From assembly GCA_021442595.1 (NCBI GenBank), contig JABUST010000045.1, positions 1 through 33,322 of the forward strand: a stretch of 33,322 nucleotides of DNA, read 5' to 3'. The notes beneath the pieces were generated by a model. It was not told the DNA's origin, made no database searches, and saw only the letters and a list, made by a program, of their open reading frames with translations. Source of the DNA: Lachnospiraceae bacterium. GTDB taxonomy: Bacteria; Bacillota; Clostridia; Lachnospirales; Bianqueaceae. The stretch's first letter is position 1. Every line of letters starts with the position of its first letter. Position numbers and translations under genes: made by a program. Below are positions 16,426 to 23,567 of this stretch, one piece after another.

Positions 16426-17028
16426 ATGGCAGCGGAAGTTCGGAGAAGATTAAGAAGAAAAGGGGAGATAACCATGGATGAATATTGGTGGAGTGGGGCT
16501 TTCGCAGATCCCGCAGTACTGAAAGAAAAAATGGGGGAAGGGGTGAAGACTTTCCCCGGGGCATCCATGCTGGCTACCTTTGAGGTCTGCAGTCAAAAAA
16601 CATCCGGACAGAATACCAATAGTTCAGATGCTTGCAATATGGGTTTCATTGAAGTTGATCAGAAAGCCTTCAAGGAGATTTTCTCAAATGCTGAACCTCA
16701 GCTGCTCACTAAGCTTGAGACTTACAGAAAGCGGCTGGAGGAAGCCCTTGGAGATCCTGCCATTGCAGAAGCCATGGAGCAGGGAGAGATGGAGCCTTTG
16801 CTCACAGAGAATGAGAGTATCATAGTATTCCAAAGAGTCAGCGAGAATAGACGTGCCATCATCATCCTCAACCTTCTGTCGGAGGAGAATCTCATCACCA
16901 TGCCCTGTCATGTGGCCGGGACCATTATCAGCAATTACGAACAGACGGACCTGCGCAGCCACGGAAGATTGCTTTTCCTGCAGCCCAACCAGGCTATTGT
17001 GTTCGAAAGCTTTAAATTCAAACTTTAA
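16426..17028 (+). CDS. small protein resembling an isolated GH13 (oligo-1,6-glucosidase) C-terminal domain
   Basis: A 200-residue soluble protein with no catalytic barrel. From about residue 115 on, the sequence follows the C-terminal beta domain of GH13 alpha-glucosidases: PLLTENESIIVFQRV, then RRAIIILNLLSEENLITMP, then GTIISNYEQTDL and LQPNQAIVFES, the counterparts of the usual bad-food-F-x-R, LNFS, ISNY and LRPYEA-x-V elements. The first 110 residues are not recognised. Two starts have good ribosome sites: 16426 (GCGGAGGATGAACC) and 16474 (AAGGGGAGATAACC, giving 184 residues). It could be a gene remnant, a binding module, or a distinct family. The gene follows the LtaS-like gene by 66 bp and ends at a bidirectional terminator. 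Confidence 0.7.
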   Translation: MAAEVRRRLRRKGEITMDEYWWSGAFADPAVLKEKMGEGVKTFPGASMLATFEVCSQKTSGQNTNSSDACNMGFIEVDQKAFKEIFSNAEPQLLTKLETYRKRLEEALGDPAIAEAMEQGEMEPLLTENESIIVFQRVSENRRAIIILNLLSEENLITMPCHVAGTIISNYEQTDLRSHGRLLFLQPNQAIVFESFKFKL

Positions 17029-17090
17029 AATAGCACCTGCTTGGTTCTCGTAATTCATAATATTCAAGGCTGGATTAAAATATGACATAA

Positions 17091-17135
17091 TAAAGTCCCT
17101 GCGCATCTTTTGCAAAGAGGTGCGCAGGGACTTTA
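17091..17135. terminator. bidirectional intrinsic terminator
   Basis: A 17-bp stem, TAAAGTCCCTGCGCATC against GGTGCGCAGGGACTTTA with one G-T pair and an 11-base loop, lies between the convergent GH13-domain gene and the M32 gene. The A/T ends give a short U-run on both strands. Confidence 0.88.
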
Positions 17136-17168
17136 TCTCCCTATTTGCAGGAATGAGTGGGAGTGCAC

Positions 17169-18671
17169 TCATGAGAGCTTATACAGACGAGTATATTTCT
17201 CTCTAAAGTAAGCAAGCAGAGGCTCGGAGGACAGCTCCTTTCCGCAGACTCTCTGCAGAACAGTGCCGGGATTCTCCAGGCTTCCCTTGAACTGAATGTT
17301 CTCCTTCAGCCAACGGGTAATCTCAAGGATCCTGCCCTGGGAGAGGAGCTCGTCCACAGGACCCAGATCCCGTTCCAAAGCCTCCAGGAACATACCATCA
17401 TAGAGGGAGCCCAGCAGGTAAGTGGGGAAGTATCCGAAGTACACAGAGGACCAGTGAAGGTCCTGGAGGATACCGTGGGTATCGTCTGAAGGAGTAACGC
17501 CCAGGTACTCTTCCATGAGTTCATTCCAGCGATCCCGGGCGGCTTCCACAGGGGTCACGCCACGGAACAGCTCCTTCTCCAGCTGGAATCTCAAAATGAT
17601 GTGGAGACAGTAAGTGACATCGTCTGCACCGGTACGGACTTCACTGGGAATCACATGATTGGCAGCCCGCTCCAGATCCTCCGGGGAGACGTTTTTGAAT
17701 CCGGGAATGACTTCCTTAATCTGATCATAGACCGGAAGCCAGAAGGAGGCTCTGCGGCCAAGAATATTTTCATAGAACCGGGACTGACTCTCATGGAGAT
17801 CGCTGAAGATGAGCCGGGCGGCAGCCGTTCCTTCCAGAGAAGGATCTACATTCTGATCATACAGTGCATGACCGCCCTCGTGGATGGCGGTGAAGAGGGT
17901 GTCCAGGGGCATATCTTCCCTGTAATGGTTGATGATGCGGATGTCTCCGGGAGCCATTTGACCCGTGAGACCGTGGGCGCCGTTGCACACCAGAACCCCA
18001 TCCATGTCCAGACCCATGTAACTGAGAAGGATCTTTTCGGCTTTCTGCAGCTCCGGGATGGAGGCATGGTCCGGAATCATGCTCAGATCCGGTTCGCCTG
18101 CTTCCTTGATCTGCCTGAGAAGAGGCACCAGACCGTCCCGTACTTCATCGAAGAGCTGCTCCACCTTGGCGCAGTCGATGCCTTCCACCCACTGGGAGAG
18201 GAGGGCTTCGTAGATCTCCTTCTCCGGGTAGAGGTAACGGGCATATTGAGCGGTCATTTCTATATTCTTCTTCAGCCAGGGGAGAAACGCCTCCCAGTCA
18301 TTTCGGATTTTGGCTTCCTCCCAGGCCCTTTCGCACTGAGTGCGCATTCTATTCAGCTCTTTGTAAAAGTCAGCCGGAATGCGGGCCTTGGCCTCCGCAT
18401 CCTTTCGGGATCGGTCCACAGTGAGCTTCATGGCAGGGTCCAGAGTTGCGTAGACCTCAGGAACCTCCAGATCCCGAAGGATCTGAAGGTACTCCTCTGA
18501 AGTCTGGAGACGGAATATCTCGGAGGTGAAGTAACTCAGGACCTCCACCCGGCGGGAGGCAGCTTTTTTGGGGGCTGCGGTGCGCAGATCCCAGGACAGG
18601 ATGCTGCGGGCTGTCTGGAGAGGCTCTAACTGTTTTTGGAATTCCTTCCAGCGAAGGACAGGATCGTTCAT
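17169..18671 (-). CDS. M32-family metallocarboxypeptidase
   Basis: A zinc carboxypeptidase (Taq/Pfu carboxypeptidase family) of 500 residues, the usual length. Motifs: HEGGH at residues 264-268 (HExxH), DLHESQSRFYEN with the third ligand Glu, and VRTGADDVTYCLHIILRFQLEKELF, the family's IRTEAD-x-VTY segment, here with Gly-Ala instead of Glu-Ala. It removes C-terminal residues from peptides, presumably in the cytoplasm, as no signal peptide is seen. GTGAGGTAACC precedes the ATG. It starts only 12 bp after the GH3 gene stop and is probably cotranscribed with it. Confidence 0.94.
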   Translation of the reverse strand: MNDPVLRWKEFQKQLEPLQTARSILSWDLRTAAPKKAASRRVEVLSYFTSEIFRLQTSEEYLQILRDLEVPEVYATLDPAMKLTVDRSRKDAEAKARIPADFYKELNRMRTQCERAWEEAKIRNDWEAFLPWLKKNIEMTAQYARYLYPEKEIYEALLSQWVEGIDCAKVEQLFDEVRDGLVPLLRQIKEAGEPDLSMIPDHASIPELQKAEKILLSYMGLDMDGVLVCNGAHGLTGQMAPGDIRIINHYREDMPLDTLFTAIHEGGHALYDQNVDPSLEGTAAARLIFSDLHESQSRFYENILGRRASFWLPVYDQIKEVIPGFKNVSPEDLERAANHVIPSEVRTGADDVTYCLHIILRFQLEKELFRGVTPVEAARDRWNELMEEYLGVTPSDDTHGILQDLHWSSVYFGYFPTYLLGSLYDGMFLEALERDLGPVDELLSQGRILEITRWLKENIQFKGSLENPGTVLQRVCGKELSSEPLLAYFREKYTRLYKLS

Positions 18672-18683
18672 GGTTACCTCACA

Positions 18684-20927
18684 TTAAAAGCTCAGTCCGA
18701 AGTTCAGCTCATAGTAGTTGCCTGCAGCATCCCGGTAAGCATAGGCCTTGCCGTTCTCATCCTTCATGCTGTCAGGCATGTACTGATCCTTGTCAAAGCC
18801 GGGGACATCGTTGGGGCTGATGCAGCGGCCATTCTCGTCCACGGCGATGACGGAGTCATCCTTGGGCAGGGTGATGGGCAGCTTGCCGGTGGGGGTGCAG
18901 CGGCCGAAGATCACATCCAGGGTGGCTGCAGGGTAGGTCTCAAAGCCTGCCAGCAGTACGTCGGAATACTGCTCCACATTGCCTACCAGCCAGGCCAGGG
19001 GGAAGTTGATGTTGGAGATGACTTTTCCGCCATGGGCATGGAGAGAAGCGGCGATCTCTTTAATGCGTCCTGCGCCTGTAAGGGTGGTCTCCTGATGAGT
19101 CTCCTTCTGAGGAATGTTGTTGTCATCTACATTACAGACAGTCTTGTCTTCGCAGATATCCAGTTCCAGGAAACCGGGGGTTGCATTGAAGTAGTTGCCG
19201 GAGGAGGGAGTTACAAACAGGATGGCCAGATCTGCCTGAGCAGGATCATCCGTAAGTGCATACTCTTTCAGGAGCTCCTTCAGAGCGGCGGTAGAGAGCT
19301 CTGCCTGGCGGGGATCCTTGTCGAAAGCTTCCACATAGATCTTTTTATCCTCGGCCTTTTCGGCGGTGAGGGGCAGGGTTCCATCGTTCTTCAGCAGAAC
19401 CACAGACTGAAGATGTGCCTTGTAGGCATTATCCCAATCCTTCTGATTAGCGCAGATGCGCACGGCTTCCTTTGCGTCACGGTATGTGTTTTCAAACATG
19501 CCAAGACGGAACATTTCCGTGAGGGTGCGGGTGACAGCTCTGTCGATGGCTTCATCCGTCAGTGTGACCATTTCAGGGGTAAAGCCCTCGGGAAGCTCGT
19601 GGGTGTCATAATATCCGTTGATGGCTCTCTCGTAGGCGATGCGTCCGCTTTCATTGTCAAACAGACCGGAGATCAGATCCACACCGGAGTGAGAGACGGC
19701 AAAGCCGATGCGCTCCGGATAATCCAGAGCCTCTACGCCCCAGCTCATGTTATGGACGATGCCGGTGTCGGAATTGATATAGCCCTTGAAGCCCATCTGG
19801 TCCCGGAGCATATCCTGAATGAAGAAACGGTTGTAGGCAAAGCCGTAGGGCTTGAAGTCAATATCGTTGCCCAGGCAATCCTGCTGTACAGAGGATTTCT
19901 CCGTGGAGGGCTTGGAATAGTAGGGCATGATGGAGGAAGTATTCTGTGCAACAGCAGCGGTAAAGCCGGGAATATGATACTTCTGCAGGCTTCCGGGAGT
20001 AGCGTATACGTTCCACTGTCCTGCGGCATAGTGGGGGTCGAAGCCATTTTCACGGGGACCGCCGCCGGGGAAGTGCTTGGTGGTCACGGCAACGCCGTCC
20101 TGGGTGACACCCTCCGGGCTTCCCTGAATGCGGGGAATAATATGCTCCATGATCTGGCAGATGAGCTCCGGGTCCTCGCCGAAGGTGCCATAGGTGCGCT
20201 GCCAGCGGGGATCCGTCAGACAGTCTGCCATATACATATATCCTTTGCGCAGGTTGCTGGCCTCCCAGCTGCGGCGGATAGCCTCTGCCCATTCATCGGC
20301 AGTTTCGATGCCGTTGCCTCTGACGGCGGCTGCGATGCCAAGGGTTCCGGGCCAGGTAGCATAGATGCCGCCGGCATCGTTCATGCCGAATACGATGGCG
20401 CCGTTCTCGTTTCGGGAGTTGGAGGCTGCCTGGACAGGCACGAAGTGATCGCATTCCTCGGCAATGGCCTGAAGCTGATTCAGATAATCTGCCATATCAT
20501 CCGGGGCAGCATTCTCACGGACAATGGTGTGACGGGAGAACCATTCCTTTAGCAGGGTGGAGGTGCCGGGAAGCTTCTGCTCGCCGAAGATGGTTTTCTG
20601 GGTGACCTCCGCTTCATCCACGCAGCCGGACTCGTCAGCCACCGGAGTATGTCCCGGAAGTCTTCCGCTGGGATACTTGGGGCCCATACGCCAATCGGAG
20701 ATGAACAGCTGACCGATCTTTTCGTCGGTGGAGAGAAGCTTCACGTAGGCGGAGGCTCTCTCTTCGGGAGACCGTCTCCAGTCGTTGACGACAGATACAG
20801 TGCCTGTTCCGTCGATATCTTTGAAATACAGATTATCCTGCTGCATCACAGGGCGGGCAACGGTGGTGATGACCGGACCATTGGGATTTTGGTAGGTCTT
20901 GAAATTGTCGCTGGCTTTGTTGGACAT
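18684..20927 (-). CDS. GH3-family glycoside hydrolase
   Basis: A 747-residue cytoplasmic enzyme of the beta-glucosidase/beta-xylosidase/N-acetylglucosaminidase family. The start at 20927 follows CGGAGGTACCCC; the ORF-track start adds 15 residues without a ribosome site. N-terminal barrel marks: EKIGQLFISDWRMG, KHFPGGGPRENGFDPHYA (substrate-binding Lys-His), and GFKGYINSDTGIVHN with the nucleophile Asp near residue 387. The C-terminal alpha/beta sandwich starts at about VVLLKNDGTLPL, and the protein ends in a NYYELNFGLSF segment like the usual fibronectin-less GH3 terminus. The nucleophile lies later than in most GH3 proteins, so the N-terminal part has extra sequence. The general acid/base and substrate cannot be assigned. 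A terminator for the preceding small genes lies 34 bp upstream. Confidence 0.9.
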   Translation of the reverse strand: MSNKASDNFKTYQNPNGPVITTVARPVMQQDNLYFKDIDGTGTVSVVNDWRRSPEERASAYVKLLSTDEKIGQLFISDWRMGPKYPSGRLPGHTPVADESGCVDEAEVTQKTIFGEQKLPGTSTLLKEWFSRHTIVRENAAPDDMADYLNQLQAIAEECDHFVPVQAASNSRNENGAIVFGMNDAGGIYATWPGTLGIAAAVRGNGIETADEWAEAIRRSWEASNLRKGYMYMADCLTDPRWQRTYGTFGEDPELICQIMEHIIPRIQGSPEGVTQDGVAVTTKHFPGGGPRENGFDPHYAAGQWNVYATPGSLQKYHIPGFTAAVAQNTSSIMPYYSKPSTEKSSVQQDCLGNDIDFKPYGFAYNRFFIQDMLRDQMGFKGYINSDTGIVHNMSWGVEALDYPERIGFAVSHSGVDLISGLFDNESGRIAYERAINGYYDTHELPEGFTPEMVTLTDEAIDRAVTRTLTEMFRLGMFENTYRDAKEAVRICANQKDWDNAYKAHLQSVVLLKNDGTLPLTAEKAEDKKIYVEAFDKDPRQAELSTAALKELLKEYALTDDPAQADLAILFVTPSSGNYFNATPGFLELDICEDKTVCNVDDNNIPQKETHQETTLTGAGRIKEIAASLHAHGGKVISNINFPLAWLVGNVEQYSDVLLAGFETYPAATLDVIFGRCTPTGKLPITLPKDDSVIAVDENGRCISPNDVPGFDKDQYMPDSMKDENGKAYAYRDAAGNYYELNFGLSF

Positions 20928-20960
20928 GGGGTACCTCCGATAAAATAGTTTGGCTATATG

Positions 20961-20984
20961 AAAAGAGGGCACAGGCCCTCTTTT
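20961..20984 (-). terminator. intrinsic terminator after the small membrane-protein genes
   Basis: AAAAGAGGGC and GCCCTCTTTT form a perfect 10-bp stem with a 4-base loop. On the minus strand it follows the stop codon of the 109-residue gene closely. GH3 begins 34 bp further on, so GH3 needs its own short promoter or read-through. Confidence 0.8.
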
Positions 20985-20987
20985 AGT

Positions 20988-21317
20988 TTACGTTTTATTG
21001 CGAGAGCGGCTCTTATCCTGTGTGCCGGAGGACACAGAACCGAGCTGCTTCAGAGCTTTCTGATGTACGGTAGAAGTATTGCGGGAAGCTTTGGTTTTGG
21101 CGGCGGATACTGCCTTTTTGTTTTTTTCAGTCTTAACCTTGGAACTTTGGGAGAGCTTGGGCGCAGTTATCCCTGCAAGCTTGCTTTGGGCTCTCTGCTG
21201 CTGCATGCGGTTCATGAGCATGGGGACAACGATACAGATGGCAATGAGAATCAATGTCACATAGACATTGGGCATCTCATGGTCCGGATTAAATAGAAAG
21301 CGGATCACATCGTTCAT
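20988..21317 (-). CDS. small single-pass membrane protein with basic tail
   Basis: A 109-residue hypothetical protein with one hydrophobic segment (YVTLILIAICIVVPMLM, about residues 19-35). The rest is rich in Lys, Arg, Ser, Thr and Gln, without acidic patches, and probably cytoplasmic and disordered. The start follows AAGGAGACGTCCCC. It lies 12 bp after the TM2 gene and is followed at once by a terminator, so the two small genes form one unit. I do not recognise a family. Confidence 0.75.
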   Translation of the reverse strand: MNDVIRFLFNPDHEMPNVYVTLILIAICIVVPMLMNRMQQQRAQSKLAGITAPKLSQSSKVKTEKNKKAVSAAKTKASRNTSTVHQKALKQLGSVSSGTQDKSRSRNKT

Positions 21318-21329
21318 GGGGACGTCTCC

Positions 21330-21716
21330 TTATACGTAAATGTTGCCGTTTTCGTCTACGGGGAAGGGAATGAATTCCAGCACATCGATGACCGTCATGG
21401 CCAGGGAAAATCCTGTCCAGCAAGTCAGCAGGTATAATACGCCCAGACCGTACTGCTTGGCATAGAAACGGTGTCCGCCGAAGGCTCCGGTGAAAAACAT
21501 CAAAAGCATGAACTTCTTGCGGTTCACGCAGACCTTTTCACGGTTATCTCTGCGCTCAAAGAAAGAGGAGATCATGCGGGAAATCTTTCCTTCTTTTTTC
21601 TCGGGAGCTTCGATGCCGTACTTCTTTCGAAGTTCATCCAGTTCCATCTGGGCTGCCAGCATCTCTTCTGCAGATACGCGCTCTTTTCCGGGATCGGGGG
21701 ATTTTTTCTTGAACAT
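21330..21716 (-). CDS. TM2-domain protein
   Basis: A 128-residue protein. The start at 21716 follows AGAGGTATATC; the ORF-track start adds 14 residues with no ribosome site. Residues about 1-70 are charged and helical, including AEEMLAAQMELDELRKKYGI. Residues about 73-118 form the TM2 domain: KKFMLLMFFTGAFGGHRFY, then AKQYGLGVLYLLTCWTG and a second hydrophobic helix. The G-x-x-G-x-HRFY motif is typical of TM2. The family is widespread, and its role in bacteria is unknown. Cotranscribed with the following 109-residue gene. Confidence 0.87.
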   Translation of the reverse strand: MFKKKSPDPGKERVSAEEMLAAQMELDELRKKYGIEAPEKKEGKISRMISSFFERRDNREKVCVNRKKFMLLMFFTGAFGGHRFYAKQYGLGVLYLLTCWTGFSLAMTVIDVLEFIPFPVDENGNIYV

Positions 21717-21736
21717 GATATACCTCTCTAAATGAA

Positions 21737-21763
21737 GGTGGGTGCCGAAGAACGACACCCACC
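21737..21763 (-). terminator. possible terminator after the GPH symporter gene
   Basis: GGTGGGTG and CACCCACC form an 8-bp GC-rich stem with an 11-base loop, followed on the minus strand by TTCATTT. The T-run is poor. It lies between the symporter stop and the TM2 start, so it would separate these units. Confidence 0.5.
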
Positions 21764-21815
21764 CGGTGTATTGTGGAATCAGATAAATGATCCTGATTTG
21801 GTGTTTGGGCTTGGA

Positions 21816-23321
21816 TTATTCAGCTGCTTCAGCATCCTCAGCCATAGCCTTAGCCTTGATGGCAGCTACTTCTGCCTGGATCTCAGCCATCTTTTCCTTG
21901 GTCAGGGGATAGAACTTAAGAGCGATCAGGTTGCAGAGCAGACCGATCATGATCATACCATAGGCCAGGAATACGACACCAACGACCAGAGGACGGGTGA
22001 CGACATCTCCCATAACGGGGTTGTGATCGGTGAATCCCACAGCGGCGAAGATGACACCTGCGATCATGGGAGCGAAGGAGGAGACGATCTTATCCACGAA
22101 GGAGAACAGGGTTCCCATCAGACCGGGAACGTACTTGCCGGTACGATAAACTTCGTAGTCAGCACAGTCAGCGGTCATAGGAATAACGATGTTTCCGGAG
22201 ATGCCCTGGAAACCGCCCTGGAGCAGGGTCAGCAGCACATAAGCGATGGTGAAGAAGCCCCAGTTGATGGCGCCGGTCTCGGGATTGGAGGTCATGGTGG
22301 TGGGGTCGCCGAAGAGCCACAGCAGGGCCAGCAGACCGTTACAGATCAGACCGCCGATGGAACCGAGAAGCATAGCTTCCTTCTGTCCAAGCTTTCTTGC
22401 GAAGTAGGTGATGAACAGGAAGGTGATGACTGCGCCGGGGATGGTGGTGATACCGGTGATGCCGGTCTGCAGCAGGGTAGATCCGGCGATGCAGGCGAAC
22501 ATGGCAACGGTAACAGCAGAGGTCTTAGCGGAAGCACCCAGCTTATCAGTGGATGCGGAGATGACCAGCATCTGGATGGCACGGTTGCCCTTCAGGGTAT
22601 CCCAGTAGTCTCTGATGCGGATCAGGGTGGGCTTACCGGTTCCGAAGAACTCGGTGCGATCCTTGGGAGCGATGGAGATAACAGCGATGGCAGTGAAAAT
22701 AGCGGAAACGATAGCGCAGATGAGCCACAGCTTATCGAAGAACTCAACAGTGTTGTAGCCGCCGGTCTTAACTGCCAGGACGGGAGTCAGCATGCCCATG
22801 CCTGCGAACAGGAGGGTATTGTAGGCGCCGTCAAATGCAGCGAACATGGGTCTCTGCTTGGGGTCGTTGGTCAGACAGGTCTGAGCGGACTTGGTGCAGA
22901 CACACTGGAAGGTGTAACCAATGTAGTAGATAGCACCGCAGACGATGAAGAAACCGAAACGCAGAGCAGTGTTCTCGGGAAGCTTATGGGTTACATGGAA
23001 CATGATGTAACTCATGATGCAAAGGATGATGTTACCGATGACCATGAAAGGACGGTTCTTACCGAACTTACCGTTGGTCTTATCTACGGCAAAACCGATG
23101 AAAGGATCGGTGACGCCGTCCCAGATACGCATAACCATTGCGAAGCTGGAAGCGACTACCATGGTCACGCCTACGAATCCCATCAGATAATAGGAAACGA
23201 AGTTCATGAAGAAAAGGTAGATGTTGGTAGCGGTATTGTTCAGGGTGAAGCCTGCAATACGCCACAGCGGTACGCGATGCACACCGTTCTCGCCATAGTA
23301 CTTGGAAGTATTAGTGGCCAT
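21816..23321 (-). CDS. GPH-family (MelB-like) sugar:cation symporter
   Basis: A 501-residue protein with about 12 membrane segments. The segment RIWDGVTDPFIGFAVDKTNGKFGKNRPF is the GPH signature (Asp-x-x-x-DP-x-x-G-x-x-x-D-x-T, then KxRP). Proteins of this family take up glycosides or uronides such as melibiose, xylosides and glucuronides with Na+ or H+. A charged Ala/Glu-rich C-terminal tail follows the last membrane segment. The start is fixed by AAGGAGGAGAAAA. The gene is divergent from the GH79-like glycosidase across a 246-bp region with facing promoters, so glucuronide-type oligosaccharides are the likely cargo. That substrate is inferred from context alone. Confidence 0.9.
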   Translation of the reverse strand: MATNTSKYYGENGVHRVPLWRIAGFTLNNTATNIYLFFMNFVSYYLMGFVGVTMVVASSFAMVMRIWDGVTDPFIGFAVDKTNGKFGKNRPFMVIGNIILCIMSYIMFHVTHKLPENTALRFGFFIVCGAIYYIGYTFQCVCTKSAQTCLTNDPKQRPMFAAFDGAYNTLLFAGMGMLTPVLAVKTGGYNTVEFFDKLWLICAIVSAIFTAIAVISIAPKDRTEFFGTGKPTLIRIRDYWDTLKGNRAIQMLVISASTDKLGASAKTSAVTVAMFACIAGSTLLQTGITGITTIPGAVITFLFITYFARKLGQKEAMLLGSIGGLICNGLLALLWLFGDPTTMTSNPETGAINWGFFTIAYVLLTLLQGGFQGISGNIVIPMTADCADYEVYRTGKYVPGLMGTLFSFVDKIVSSFAPMIAGVIFAAVGFTDHNPVMGDVVTRPLVVGVVFLAYGMIMIGLLCNLIALKFYPLTKEKMAEIQAEVAAIKAKAMAEDAEAAE

Positions 23322-23370
23322 TTTTCTCCTCCTTGGATTTTAGGACGCAAATGTCCGAGAGTGTGTTTTT

Positions 23371-23399
23371 ATTGTAAACGATTTATAAAAAAAATGTAA
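23371..23399 (-). promoter_or_regulatory. candidate promoter of the GPH symporter, overlapped by a cre-like site
   Basis: On the minus strand TTACAT (23394-23399) and TACAAT (23371-23376) are 17 bp apart. TGTAAACGATTTAT (23373-23386) fits the CcpA cre consensus TGWAARCGYTWNCW at 12 of 14 positions and covers part of the -10, so a CcpA or LacI-type repressor could block it. Confidence 0.6.
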
Positions 23400-23474
23400 G
23401 GTGGCTTTTTGGTCGTTGGGATTTCAAAGTGACAAAAAGTTTTCTCTTTTTGTTGTGCATTCTGACTAAATGCT

Positions 23475-23524
23475 GACATTTCAAGAATAGGTACTTACAT
23501 AAAATGTCCTATTTGTGCTACACT
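23475..23524 (+). promoter_or_regulatory. candidate promoter and operator of the GH79-like gene
   Basis: TTACAT (23495-23500) and TACACT (23519-23524, with TGC before it) are 18 bp apart. GACATTT (23475-23481) and AAATGTC (23502-23508) form an inverted repeat whose right half lies between the two hexamers, a position that suits a repressor. AAATGTCC recurs at 23349-23356 in the symporter leader. Confidence 0.5.
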
Positions 23525-23567
23525 TGGAGTACTCTTTACTTAATCTTTTATGAAAAGGAGCGATATC

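Noticed and set aside
18636-20552. 638-residue plus-strand ORF opposite GH3, and 555-residue ORF (21732-23399) opposite the symporter
   Set aside because: Both are antisense to genes with strong motifs and ribosome sites; neither shows domains of its own.
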